Source of the DNA: Maribacter sp. | GTDB taxonomy: Bacteria > Bacteroidota > Bacteroidia > Flavobacteriales > Flavobacteriaceae | Assembly: GCA_023141835.1 (NCBI GenBank) | Contig: JAGLKG010000048.1 | Location: forward strand, 1 to 46,242 | DNA length: 46,242 nt | Direction: 5' to 3' | Shown here: piece by piece, positions 27,288 to 35,264 of the stretch | How the letters are laid out: each line of letters starts with the position of its first letter | Position numbering within the stretch: the first letter of the stretch is position 1 | Position numbers and translations under genes: made by a program | The notes under the pieces: model-generated | The model's database searches: none | Told to the model about the DNA's origin: nothing | The model's input: the letters and a program-made list of their open reading frames with translations, nothing else

Positions 27288-27947
27288 ATGATTTATAAAG
27301 TTTTCCTTGCATTTACCCTTGTTCTAATTTGCTTAACTCCACTAACGGCTCAGAAAAAAAGCTCGAAAAAAATTCAAGTGACAGGAACGGTAACCGATTC
27401 TAATGACATACCAATTAAAAGAGCGGTTATTTATGTAGATTCTGTTAAAACCTTTAGCAGAACCAATAAAAAAGGATATTATAAGGTTCGGATAGGACCA
27501 GAAACCAAACATTTTATGGTCTTTTCGGCGAAACACGGTATGTATGGTAGTATTGCATATGATGGAAGTAAGGAGTTGAACTTTCAATTCAAAAACAACA
27601 TGAACCATTTAACCGAATCTGATTTGGAGGATATGGGTTTTACCATAGAGGCGCCGCGGAAGGGGACTATTGATCCGTCGCGATTTAAGGAATACGGATC
27701 AATTTTTGACTTGATTCAAGAAATGTTCACAGGAATTGAAAGAGATGGGGAAAGGATTGTTGTAAGGGGTGTATCGTCTTTTTCCCCTGGGCCGCCATTA
27801 TATATTGTTGATGGATCATATGTAAGCAGTATTGCATTTGTTAATCCTGTCGAGGTCAAATCAATTGAGCTTATAAAAGATGGTACTGCAGCCCTTTATG
27901 GAGCCAGGGGGGCCAATGGAGTTATCGTTATTAACTTAAAAAAGTAA
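27288..27947 (+). CDS. Secreted plug-only SusC/TonB-receptor-like protein, copy 2
   Basis: 219 residues, the same length and plan as copy 1: signal peptide MIYKVFLAFTLVLICLTPLTAQ, regulatory-like domain (IQVTGTVTDSNDIPIKRAVIYVDSVKT...TNKKGYYKVRI), and a better-conserved plug: GERIVVRGVSSFSPGPPLYIVDG, VEVKSIELIKDGTAALYGARGANGVIVINLKK. Here the classical SusC signature (VVRG, YIVDG, YGARGANGVI) is intact, yet it stops at the end of the plug. The two signal-peptide coding stretches are very similar at DNA level. The 3' half has a third, broken copy at 31208-31458. A role as decoy plug, TonB partner or adhesin is speculative. Confidence 0.8.
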   Translation: MIYKVFLAFTLVLICLTPLTAQKKSSKKIQVTGTVTDSNDIPIKRAVIYVDSVKTFSRTNKKGYYKVRIGPETKHFMVFSAKHGMYGSIAYDGSKELNFQFKNNMNHLTESDLEDMGFTIEAPRKGTIDPSRFKEYGSIFDLIQEMFTGIERDGERIVVRGVSSFSPGPPLYIVDGSYVSSIAFVNPVEVKSIELIKDGTAALYGARGANGVIVINLKK

Positions 27948-27953
27948 TTTTAA

Positions 27954-28085
27954 TTACATTCCAATACTCAAAATCCCATAAAAGACCTTAATGCAGTAAT
28001 CATTTTAACCAATTTTTAAATTTTCATTCGGACTGTGCTGGTTGTTATCTGGATTTACCATGGGAACAATAAACGCAGGAATTTT
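27954..28085 (-). pseudogene. Remnant of the 3' end of an M20 peptidase gene
   Basis: On the minus strand this reads KIPAFIVPMVNPDNNQHSPN, ENLKIG, a stop, then NDYCIKVFYGILSIGM and a stop. The intact M20 gene ends KIPAFIVPMVNPDNNQHSPN, ENLRIGQIAYGIKAFYGILSTGM. The homology is ungapped from the stop codon to about 28085, and continues through the intergenic bases into the 3' end of the adjacent plug gene exactly as at 31456-31467. An in-frame stop shows decay. The other side is joined directly to a ppc remnant. Confidence 0.88.
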
Positions 28086-28166
28086 CCAAAGGAGTTGTCC
28101 AAATTCGAAAAAAATGTGACCCCTTCGTTATATTGTAAAATCAACGCAAGTCGAAACTCGGCGTAA
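28086..28166 (+). pseudogene. Remnant of the 3' end of ppc
   Basis: Reads in frame as PKELSKFEKNVTPSLYCKIN then ASRNSA and a TAA. The end of the intact ppc is YKELYEKIVTRSLYGNINAS then RNSA and TAA. About 48 of the last 60 coding bases match by eye. There is no upstream ppc sequence: immediately before it is the M20 remnant, so 28085/28086 is a novel joint. Confidence 0.85.
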
Positions 28167-28185
28167 ATTTTATTTTAAGGCACTT

Positions 28186-28332
28186 TTAGTATAAGTGATC
28201 CTTAACGGTGTTTTCTATTTCAGAGTACACCCCACTATGAGCATTTACAAGGAAAAAAGTGTTGTTAGCGGCCTGAATAGGGTCATTTACTCCTACTATT
28301 TTAATACGTTCCCAGTAATTGGTATTTTGCAC
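28186..28332 (-). other. 48-codon minus-strand frame, possible gene remnant
   Basis: A GTG-started frame encoding MQNTNYWERIKIVGVNDPIQ followed by AANNTFFLVN and ending VKDHLY. The amino-acid composition is protein-like and resembles the C-terminal end of a larger protein, but I recognise no family. It lies in the rearranged stretch right after the ppc remnant and overlaps the likely control region of the following histidine kinase gene. It could be another fossil or chance. Confidence 0.3.
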
Positions 28333-28360
28333 CTAAATTAGGTAAAAAACAGAGGTCTTA

Positions 28361-29446
28361 ATGATCGACAAGATATTAAATAGTAAAAATAGACTATACT
28401 ATCATGTACTTTTCTGGGTAGTCTATGTGGCCATATATACCTTAATGTATGGCGGCTATGAGGACCATTATTGGCAAGAATTTCAGGCACTACTCTTTCT
28501 TTTACCTTGGAAAATAATACCTACCTATATTACGCTATATTATTTAATGCCCAAGTATCTTTATCCAAAGAAAACTTGGCAATATATCGCTTTATCATTG
28601 CCATTGGCATTAACCATGGCCCTTATCAATAGGTATATGGCATGGACTTATATTTATCCTTGGTTCTATGCTGAGGAACAATATTGGCAGACCCCCATGT
28701 TGTATTTACCCAAAGTACTAAGTTCATTGGTCAGCGTTTATTCACCGGTTTTTGTGGCTATGGCCATAAAATTACAGTTGTTCTACTATCAGAAAGACAA
28801 AATCAATAAAGAGCTGGAAAAGGAAAAGGTGGCTACCGAGCTTAAATTTTTAAAGGCACAGATCCATCCTCATTTTCTGTTCAATACCCTCAATAGTATT
28901 TATTCCCTTTCCTTGTCCAAATCAAAGAAGACCCCTGAAGCGGTCCTTGGACTGTCCAAGTTTTTGGATTATATGCTCTATGAATGTAATGATCGTTTTA
29001 TATCTATTGGAAGGGAGTGGGAACAGTTAATGAATTTAATTGCTTTGGAACGTTTGAGGTATGGAGATAACCTTAGTGTTAATGTTTCCCATGCTATAGA
29101 TAATAAAGAAAGTCTCATTCCTTCATTATTGTTATTGCCTTTTGTTGAGAATGCATTTAAACATGGTGCGGATAATGAAATTGAGGATTCTTGGATAAAT
29201 ATAGACCTTAAGCTCCTAAAACAACAATTGGTATTTTTGATTGAGAACAGTAAGTCTGCAGCACAACCTGAAGACAGTCTGGATGCGGATAAGAATATTG
29301 GACTTAAAAATGTCAGAAGACGATTGGATCTTTTTTTCCCTGAAAAATATGATTTAAAAGTTATGGAGGAAGAGGGTAGTTTTTTGGTAAAACTAAACAT
29401 AGATTTGAGGGGTGTAGCCGAACTAAGGAAAAATGAAGGTATCTGA
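28361..29446 (+). CDS. LytS/YehU-type sensor histidine kinase
   Basis: 361 residues. Four N-terminal transmembrane helices (about residues 12-30, 40-62, 75-95, 118-140), a short coiled coil (KDKINKELEKEKVATELKFLKAQ) and the His_kinase (PF06580) domain with phosphoacceptor His in LKAQIHPHFLFNTLNSIYSL, then an ATP-binding region with N-box LLLPFVENAFKHG and NIGLKNVRRRLDLFF. This class pairs with LytTR regulators; the partner begins 14 bp before this gene's end. The signal sensed is unknown; small integral-membrane sensors of this kind often respond to envelope conditions. Confidence 0.93.
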   Translation: MIDKILNSKNRLYYHVLFWVVYVAIYTLMYGGYEDHYWQEFQALLFLLPWKIIPTYITLYYLMPKYLYPKKTWQYIALSLPLALTMALINRYMAWTYIYPWFYAEEQYWQTPMLYLPKVLSSLVSVYSPVFVAMAIKLQLFYYQKDKINKELEKEKVATELKFLKAQIHPHFLFNTLNSIYSLSLSKSKKTPEAVLGLSKFLDYMLYECNDRFISIGREWEQLMNLIALERLRYGDNLSVNVSHAIDNKESLIPSLLLLPFVENAFKHGADNEIEDSWINIDLKLLKQQLVFLIENSKSAAQPEDSLDADKNIGLKNVRRRLDLFFPEKYDLKVMEEEGSFLVKLNIDLRGVAELRKNEGI

Positions 29447-30188
29447 TAAAATCAAATGTATCATTGTCGATGATGAGCCTTTGGCCAGAGATGTATTGGT
29501 CAACCATGCCAAACAGATAGACCAATTAGAGGTTTTGGCAGTTTGTTCTAATGCTTTGGAAGCGTTTGAACACATTCAAAAAGGACATGTTCAATTGGTT
29601 TTTTTAGATATTAAAATGCCCAAATTAAATGGATTGGAGTTAATTGAATCCGTAAAAAATCCTCCCTTAGTTGTCTTTACTACAGCTTACCGAGATTTTG
29701 CTATAAGGGCTTTTGAACTGGATGCCATAGATTACCTCTTAAAACCTATTTCCCTGACGCGTTTTTTGAAAACGATATCCAAGGCAAATAAATATTTACA
29801 TGGGCAACAATTTGAGGTGAATTCCGAGGAATCGGAAATTTCCAAAACCGAGCCCCCACTACCCTATGAGCAAGAATTTCTTTATATAAAAGCAGATAGG
29901 AAAGTAATTAAATTGAATTTAAACAGTGTTCAATATTTGGAAAGTTTAAATGACAAGGTTATTATTCATCTACCCGATAGAGAAGTTGTTACTACCCAAC
30001 GAATTAGTTATTTGGCGGAAAAATTACCCAAGCAACAATTTATGCGAATCCACCGATCTTACATAATTTCTTTGACCAAAATCAATGCCTTCAATAATAT
30101 TATGGTCGAGATTATGGGAAGGGAACTCCCAATCGGGCGAAATTATCGTTCCCAATCTTTGGAAGCATTGCGCAATTATCCACATTGA
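29433..30188 (+). CDS. LytTR-family response regulator
   Basis: 251 residues. N-terminal receiver domain with acidic pair IIVDDEPLARD, phosphoacceptor Asp in LVFLDIKMPKLNGLEL (about residue 57), Thr in VVFTTAY and Lys in YLLKPIS. A linker of about 35 residues is followed by a LytTR DNA-binding domain (FLYIKADRKVIKLNLNSVQYLESLNDKVIIHL ... FMRIHRSYIISLTKINAF). It overlaps the kinase gene by 14 bp. LytTR regulators bind direct repeats; the nearby targets could be the plug-like or small secreted genes, but no binding sites were identified by eye. Confidence 0.93.
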   Translation: MKVSDKIKCIIVDDEPLARDVLVNHAKQIDQLEVLAVCSNALEAFEHIQKGHVQLVFLDIKMPKLNGLELIESVKNPPLVVFTTAYRDFAIRAFELDAIDYLLKPISLTRFLKTISKANKYLHGQQFEVNSEESEISKTEPPLPYEQEFLYIKADRKVIKLNLNSVQYLESLNDKVIIHLPDREVVTTQRISYLAEKLPKQQFMRIHRSYIISLTKINAFNNIMVEIMGRELPIGRNYRSQSLEALRNYPH

Positions 30189-30524
30189 TTCTGTAGCTCC
30201 AACGTTTATCCTCAATTCCAACAATTTGGTTTTTTGGCCCATAGGCTACTGGCTAATAAGCGGGTGACTAGAGCCTTGCCATACCATAGAATCATATCCA
30301 TGTTAAAGAAATAATAATATGACCTTGTTTTTTGTTAAGCATTCCTTAAATGAGGCTTGAGTGACTTTTTTCTCGCCTCAATAACATCTTTATTAAACTT
30401 TCCGGCACTAACCTGCTGTTCAGCGTCATATCTGGTGCAAAGGCAGTCACACACAAAAAAGTATTGATATTCTTTGGAAAAGGCCATTATTTTGGGGTAT
30501 CATCATCAAAAAGCGAACAGTCTT
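30189..30524 (+). other. Non-coding stretch after the LytTR gene
   Basis: 336 bp without a supportable gene. No terminator hairpin with a T-run directly follows the regulator. Short frames exist on both strands but none has family resemblance or a conserved look. Probably decayed sequence within the duplicated region plus the 5' region of the following fragment. Confidence 0.4.
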
Positions 30525-30770
30525 ATGAAAATGACCATTCCATTTTTTCTTCTATGTATTCCTATTTTGGGGTTTTCACAATATGCCGAAGAAGATAGCG
30601 CGGAACCTTATATTTATGATATTCGAAAGGCTTCAACATCAATTAATCTGGATGTCAATATTAGAGCCAATGAGTGGGAAGGGTATAAGACTGTTAGTAG
30701 TTTTAATAATTATTGGACCAATGATACCAGTCGGGCAGAAAATCAAACCGTGGTAAAAGTTACTTATTAG
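30525..30770 (+). pseudogene. 5' fragment of a CBM9-like/DUF5916-type secreted protein gene
   Basis: 81 residues from the ATG at 30525: signal peptide (MKMTIPFFLLCIPILGFSQ), then RKASTSINLDVNIRANEWEG and YKTVSSFNNYWTNDTSRAEN followed by QTVVKVTY. This is the opening of a carbohydrate-binding family 9-like domain found at the N-terminus of much larger (about 700-residue) outer-membrane proteins of the DUF5916 type, where it continues YDxxLY. Here a TAG interrupts precisely after VTY and the sequence that follows is unrelated, so the gene is truncated. The assignment rests on motif memory. Confidence 0.6.
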
Positions 30771-30810
30771 TAATTCATCAATTAATCATAAATCATTTAA
30801 CAATCAAGTC

Positions 30811-31146
30811 ATGAGAAAATTAAGTTTAGTATTTGTAGCAGCAATGCTATTGGCAACAGGAAACATTTTAGCCAACGATTCAGTTAAGACTGATCCAATC
30901 AAAAAACTTTCCGCTCAAATCGGAAAACTTTTAGTGGACAATTATTTAACCGATAATCAGGTTAATTTAACTGCGCAAGTAAGATTTACTTTAAACAATA
31001 AAGGTGAAATCGTCGTATTGTCAGTAGACACTGAAAACAAAATCTTAGCGTCTTTTGTCAAGTACAAGTTGAATTATCAGAAAGTTGAAGTTAATGATTC
31101 TAAGGAAGGGAAGATGTATACTGTTCCTATTAGAATTATTAGCTAA
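30811..31146 (+). CDS. Small secreted protein of unknown function
   Basis: 111 residues with a signal peptide (MRKLSLVFVAAMLLATGNILA, cleavage near residue 21). The mature 90 residues (DPIKKLSAQIGKLLVDNYL, QVRFTLNNKGEIVVLSVDTEN, KMYTVPIRII) resemble a single alpha/beta domain similar in pattern to TonB C-terminal-like periplasmic domains that recur in flavobacteria. It is followed 11 bp later by a strong terminator, so it is a genuine transcription unit end. No partner is evident. Confidence 0.75.
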   Translation: MRKLSLVFVAAMLLATGNILANDSVKTDPIKKLSAQIGKLLVDNYLTDNQVNLTAQVRFTLNNKGEIVVLSVDTENKILASFVKYKLNYQKVEVNDSKEGKMYTVPIRIIS

Positions 31147-31157
31147 GAAGTGTTCTG

Positions 31158-31191
31158 AAAAAAAATCCTGATTATATCAGGATTTTTTTTT
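31158..31191 (+). terminator. Rho-independent terminator
   Basis: Eight A's, TCCTGAT, loop TAT, ATCAGGA and nine T's: a 7-bp GC-containing stem extended by A-T pairs, bidirectional in form. It closes the 30811 gene. Confidence 0.9.
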
Positions 31192-31207
31192 GTATTTAAC
31201 GAATGAA

Positions 31208-31458
31208 AGGTCTTTATTAATGTTCTTAAATTGCTTCGATTTAAAACTTAGCAGATATGGGGAAAGGATTGTTGTAAGGGGGTGTCGTCTTTTACCCCTG
31301 GGCCGCCATTATTTGTTGTTGATGGATCTTATGTACCCAATATTAATTTTGTTAATCCAGTCGAGGGAAAATCTATTGAGCTTATAAAAGATGGTACTGC
31401 AGCCCTTTATGGAGCCAGGGGAGCCAATGGAGTCATCGTTATTAATTTAATAAAGTAA
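31208..31458 (+). pseudogene. Broken third copy of the plug-like gene (3' part only)
   Basis: Reads RYGERIVVRG, then after a frameshift near 31281 continues in another frame as FTPGPPLFVVDGSYVPNINF, VNPVEGKSIELIKDGTAALY and GARGANGVIVINLIK with a TAA at 31456-31458. Copy 2 has GERIVVRGVSSFSPGPPLYIVDG and ends GARGANGVIVINLKK. The stretch between 31208 and 31250 is more weakly similar. Signal peptide and regulatory domain are missing. The 3' flank is shared with the region after copy 2, including M20 sequence. Confidence 0.88.
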
Positions 31459-31464
31459 TTTTAA

Positions 31465-32958
31465 TTACATTCCAGTACTCAAGATACCATAGAAGGCTTT
31501 GATTCCATAGGCAATCTGACCAATTCTTAAGTTCTCATTGGGGCTATGCTGGTTATTATCAGGATTGACCATGGGAACTATAAAAGCAGGAATTTTCAAT
31601 TCATTGATGAATGGTGCTATTGGCACGGTACCCCCCATAGTTCGAATTTGAACCACATCTTCCCCAAAAGTATCATTTAAGCGCTTTACCAGAAATTTTC
31701 CATAGGTATTATTCAAATCCGTTCTAAAGGCATTGGTGACAGAACCTTCAGTGACGGTTATTATTTTATCATGGGCCATTCGTTCTTCCTTGGTTGGATT
31801 TTTATTTGTAATGTAAAACCCTTGATTCTGGATATGCTTTTTAACTAAATTCTTCAACCTATTTCCGTCCGATTCTGGCACTAAACGAATATCAATTTCT
31901 GCCGTCGCACTTTCAGGGATAATAGTTCTAGCTTTTTTACCGATCCATCCAGAACCTAAACCTCTAATATTGAGTGAAGGGTATTGTAAAGCTTCTTGAT
32001 AAAACCCTCCAACTTTTTCAGGGGCCTTGATGGCCAAGTTTTGGTTAATTGTATTTGGGTCGTCTGGAACGCTCTTCAGAATAGCAAGAGTTGGCTTGTC
32101 CAGCATTATTCCGTCATAATAACCATCAATTAAAACCTTGCCATTAGCATCTTTCATGCCTGCTAAAACTTGTGCCAATTGAAAACCTGGGTTAGGAGCG
32201 TAATTTCCGTAGTGACCGCTATGCTGAGGTTTTATTGGGCCATGGGTTGTTAATGATAGGGTAGTTATACCCCTGCATCCGTAGATAACAGTAGGTTTGC
32301 CAGACACATGTACAGGACCATCATTAATAATCAAAAAATCTGCCTTTAATAGATCTCGATATTCCTTTACTGCTTTAGGCAATGGTTTACTGCTCTTTTC
32401 CTCTTCACTATCCAAGATTACCTTAACATTGAAAGGTATTGCTACACCATTCTTCTTTAGGAGGTCTATGGTGTTCAATAACATGACAATAGGACCTTTA
32501 TCGTCAGATGTAGAACGACCAAATAATCGCCAATCATAGTTGAGGTTATTCGTTAAACTATCGAAAGGTTGGGTTTTCCACGTATCACCATTTTTTGATT
32601 TTAGAGTTACCGTATAAGGATTTGGTTGATCCCATTTTGTTGGGTCAACAGATTGGCCATCCAAGTGCATATAAAAAAGAATGGTAGGTTTACTGTCTTC
32701 CATAGGTAAGGCTGCAAAAAACAAGGATTCACCATCAGTTGGTAAAACCGTTGAATTGAATCCGCGCTCATTGAATTTTTTGGTTAACCATGTAATATTT
32801 AGATTAATGTCAGCATGTTCCAAAGCGTCATTTGGGATGGAAACGAAATCTCTCAGTTCGTTTATGGCAAGACTTACCTGAGATTTTATTTGAGCATCGT
32901 CCTGGGCAATAGCAATACTTGAAGCAAATGTGACTAAAACAGCAAATAATTTTCTCAT
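31465..32958 (-). CDS. Secreted M20-family metallopeptidase (dipeptidase-like)
   Basis: 497 residues with a signal peptide (MRKLFAVLVTFASSIAIAQ), so exported. M20 zinc-ligand motifs are visible: FYMHLDGQSVD, the bridging Asp in GRSTSDDKGPIVM, the catalytic Glu-Glu in ILDSEEEKSS, and the C-terminal His in NNQHSPNENL. A dimerisation (lid) domain lies between about residues 220 and 380. It probably cleaves di- or short peptides in the periplasm or outside. It is convergent with the broken plug copy (6-bp gap). A decayed copy of its last 44 codons exists at 27954-28085. It follows the trp operon on the same strand. Confidence 0.92.
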   Translation of the reverse strand: MRKLFAVLVTFASSIAIAQDDAQIKSQVSLAINELRDFVSIPNDALEHADINLNITWLTKKFNERGFNSTVLPTDGESLFFAALPMEDSKPTILFYMHLDGQSVDPTKWDQPNPYTVTLKSKNGDTWKTQPFDSLTNNLNYDWRLFGRSTSDDKGPIVMLLNTIDLLKKNGVAIPFNVKVILDSEEEKSSKPLPKAVKEYRDLLKADFLIINDGPVHVSGKPTVIYGCRGITTLSLTTHGPIKPQHSGHYGNYAPNPGFQLAQVLAGMKDANGKVLIDGYYDGIMLDKPTLAILKSVPDDPNTINQNLAIKAPEKVGGFYQEALQYPSLNIRGLGSGWIGKKARTIIPESATAEIDIRLVPESDGNRLKNLVKKHIQNQGFYITNKNPTKEERMAHDKIITVTEGSVTNAFRTDLNNTYGKFLVKRLNDTFGEDVVQIRTMGGTVPIAPFINELKIPAFIVPMVNPDNNQHSPNENLRIGQIAYGIKAFYGILSTGM

Positions 32959-32998
32959 TTCTTAAGGTAGTTTGATAAAGATTTAAATGTAGGCAATT

Positions 32999-33223
32999 CT
33001 ATTTTTTCAACAAGGCGATACTCTTGAAAATAATCAAACGAAAAAGCAGCATAAAAGGAAAGCCATGAAAAATAACATCAAACCAATCTTGAAATGCCAT
33101 GCCATTGGCTCCTCCCAGTATCCATCTTAATTTCCCCCAAATATGTGGTTCTGGAAAGAAGGGAGCAAGACCTAAGATCAAACAGAGTAGAAGGACCAGT
33201 TTTCCATTATTGATGATTTCCAT
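32999..33223 (-). CDS. Small conserved membrane protein downstream of trpA
   Basis: 74 residues with two hydrophobic segments (KLVLLLCLILGLAPFF and FPFMLLFRLIIFKSIALL) separated by PEPHIWGKLRWILGGANGMAFQDWFDVIFHG. I know similar short proteins in Bacteroidota, often mislabelled RND transporter, with no tested function; the PEPHIWGK and DWFD segments look conserved. It starts 4 bp after the trpA stop, so it would be translated from the trp message, but a link to tryptophan is not otherwise shown. Confidence 0.7.
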   Translation of the reverse strand: MEIINNGKLVLLLCLILGLAPFFPEPHIWGKLRWILGGANGMAFQDWFDVIFHGFPFMLLFRLIIFKSIALLKK

Positions 33224-33227
33224 AGAA

Positions 33228-33989
33228 TTATCGGATACTTTTTATAAAACTAGAGATAGAGTCAACCCCATTCTTAGCCAGGTGTTTAATGAAAGCCGAA
33301 CCAATGATAGCACCTTTGGAAGATTGTGTGGCTTGATTAAAAGTTTTAGTATTACTGATGCCAAAGCCAACGATTTGTGGATTTGCAAGCTTTAGCGAAG
33401 CAATCCGCTTGAAGTATTCTTGTTGCTCCTCCCCAAAACCTTCTTTGGCACCGGTGGTACTAGCCGAACTAACCATATAAATAAACCCATCGGACGCACT
33501 ATCAATCTGTTCTATACGCTCATCACTGGTTTGTGGCGTAATCAGGAATACGTTGATAAGGCCATATTTTTTGAATATATGCTCGTATTCATTTTGATAA
33601 ACGTCTAAAGGTAAATCAGGTAAGATGAGACCGTCTATACCGATTTCCTGAGAGCGTTTGCAAAAAGCTTCAACGCCATATTGAAAAACCGGATTAAAAT
33701 AACCCATGATGATCAAAGGAATTGAGACGGACTTTCGAATATCTTTTAATTGCTTAAAGAGTAACTCGGTATGCATTCCATTTTCAAGGGCAATTGTTGA
33801 ACTTTCCTGTATGGTAGGTCCATCTGCCAGTGGATCTGAAAAGGGTAAACCTATTTCAACTAAATCTACACCGTTTTTTTCCAAGTCTTCAATTATTTTT
33901 ACGGTATCCTCCAATTTAGGATAACCTGCTGTAAAGTAAATGGAGAGTAACTTTTTTTGTTCCTTTAACTTTTGATTTATTCTATTCAT
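33228..33989 (-). CDS. trpA: Tryptophan synthase alpha chain
   Basis: 253 residues. Cleaves indole-3-glycerol phosphate to indole, which passes to the beta chain. The active-site Glu is in DLVEIGLPFSDPLADGPTIQ, the catalytic Asp in GLILPDLPLDVY, and the phosphate-binding GFGISNTKTF is present. TIM-barrel length is normal. It is separated from trpB by 93 bp, which include the 33-bp palindrome at 34050-34082, an unusually large gap for this pair. Confidence 0.97.
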   Translation of the reverse strand: MNRINQKLKEQKKLLSIYFTAGYPKLEDTVKIIEDLEKNGVDLVEIGLPFSDPLADGPTIQESSTIALENGMHTELLFKQLKDIRKSVSIPLIIMGYFNPVFQYGVEAFCKRSQEIGIDGLILPDLPLDVYQNEYEHIFKKYGLINVFLITPQTSDERIEQIDSASDGFIYMVSSASTTGAKEGFGEEQQEYFKRIASLKLANPQIVGFGISNTKTFNQATQSSKGAIIGSAFIKHLAKNGVDSISSFIKSIR

Positions 33990-34049
33990 ATGTATAGTAA
34001 TCAGTATATAGTTTGATTTTGGCCATTCTTACCTACCCGTGTACGGTTT

Positions 34050-34082
34050 AGACCTGTCAGGTTTTTGAAACCTGACAGGTCT
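34050..34082. repeat. 33-bp palindrome, copy 1, after trpB stop
   Basis: AGACCTGTCAGGTTT, spacer TTG, AAACCTGACAGGTCT: perfect 15-bp arms. It abuts the trpB stop (34083-34085) in the trpB-trpA gap. A near-identical copy is at 37858-37890. This resembles the REP-like palindromes dispersed in Bacteroidota genomes. In RNA it would form a very stable hairpin without a T-run, so more likely an mRNA-stability or processing element than a terminator. Confidence 0.9.
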
Positions 34083-35264
34083 CTACAGCTTAAAATAATC
34101 TATAAAAGTGTCTAAATCCTTATCTCCACGACCAGAAAGGTTTATTACAACGATATCTTCGGGGTTAAACGCTTTATGTTCAAGAATTGCAAAAGCATGT
34201 GAACTTTCAATGGCTGGGATAATTCCTTCCAATTTAGAAATTAATAAACCTGCCTTCATTGCCTCATCATCAGTGATTGAGATGAATTCGCCACGACCCG
34301 ATCTGAACAAATGGGCATGCATAGGGCCAACGCCTGGATAGTCTAATCCAGCAGAAATGGAATAAGGTTCAGTAATTTGTCCATCTTGGGTTTGCATTAA
34401 AAGTGTTTTGCTACCATGTATGATGCCAACCTTGCCTAGGACAGAGGTTGCTGCACTTTCTCCTGAATCGATACCCTTTCCGGCAGCTTCGACCGCTACG
34501 ATTCCAACATCGGGATTGTCTAAAAAGTGATAGTATGCACCTGCCGCATTGCTACCGCCTCCCACACAGGCAACCACATAATCAGGATTTTCTCTTCCTT
34601 CCTTTTCCTTCAATTGCCATTTAATTTCCTCTGAAATGATAGATTGAAACCGTGCCACCATATCGGGATAGGGGTGGGGGCCTACAACTGAACCGATAAT
34701 GTAATGCGTATCCACGGGATTGTTGATCCAATCCCGAATAGCCTCATTGGTAGCATCCTTTAATGTTCGACTTCCCGAGAGTGCAGGGCGGACTTCAGCG
34801 CCCAACATTTTCATTCTTGCTACGTTGGGTGCTTGCCGAGCAATATCGATTTCACCCATATAAACCACACATTCAATACCCATAAGGGCACATACGGTTG
34901 CAGTAGCTACACCGTGTTGTCCTGCACCTGTTTCGGCGATGATTCTATTTTTGCCCAATTTTTTGGCCATGAGTATTTGGCCAATGGTATTGTTGACCTT
35001 ATGAGCCCCAGTATGGCATAAATCTTCTCTTTTTAGATATATTTTAGTGTTGTACTTTTTCGAAAGCCGCTTAGCAAAATAGAGTGGGGTTGGCCGGCCC
35101 ACATAGTCTTTCAACAGCTGGTCGAACTCTTTTTTAAAAGAAGGTTCTTCCATGATTCGGATGTAATTTTGGCGTAGCTCTTCGGTATTGGGGTATAGCA
35201 TCTCTGGAATAAAAGCCCCTCCAAACTCACCATAATATCCTCTTTCGTCTGCGTTGTAAGTCAT
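34083..35264 (-). CDS. trpB: Tryptophan synthase beta chain
   Basis: 393 residues, PLP enzyme. Condenses indole with serine. The PLP lysine is in [19 protein letters not shown]; the phosphate-binding GGGSNAAG is in [23 protein letters not shown] and [13 protein letters not shown] are also clear. It overlaps trpF by 4 bp (35261-35264). It belongs to the TrpB1 type that pairs with TrpA. Confidence 0.98.
   Translation of the reverse strand: MTYNADERGYYGEFGGAFIPEMLYPNTEELRQNYIRIMEEPSFKKEFDQLLKDYVGRPTPLYFAKRLSKKYNTKIYLKREDLCHTGAHKVNNTIGQILMAKKLGKNRIIAETGAGQHGVATATVCALMGIECVVYMGEIDIARQAPNVARMKMLGAEVRPALSGSRTLKDATNEAIRDWINNPVDTHYIIGSVVGPHPYPDMVARFQSIISEEIKWQLKEKEGRENPDYVVACVGGGSNAAGAYYHFLDNPDVGIVAVEAAGKGIDSGESAATSVLGKVGIIHGSKTLLMQTQDGQITEPYSISAGLDYPGVGPMHAHLFRSGRGEFISITDDEAMKAGLLISKLEGIIPAIESSHAFAILEHKAFNPEDIVVINLSGRGDKDLDTFIDYFKL

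Noticed and set aside
30024-30267. Short frames at the end of the LytTR gene and beyond
   Set aside because: No conserved features and they overlap the LytTR domain.
31190-31387. 65-codon frame following the terminator
   Set aside because: It crosses the frameshift of the broken plug gene, so only its middle part is homologous to anything; annotated as a pseudogene instead.
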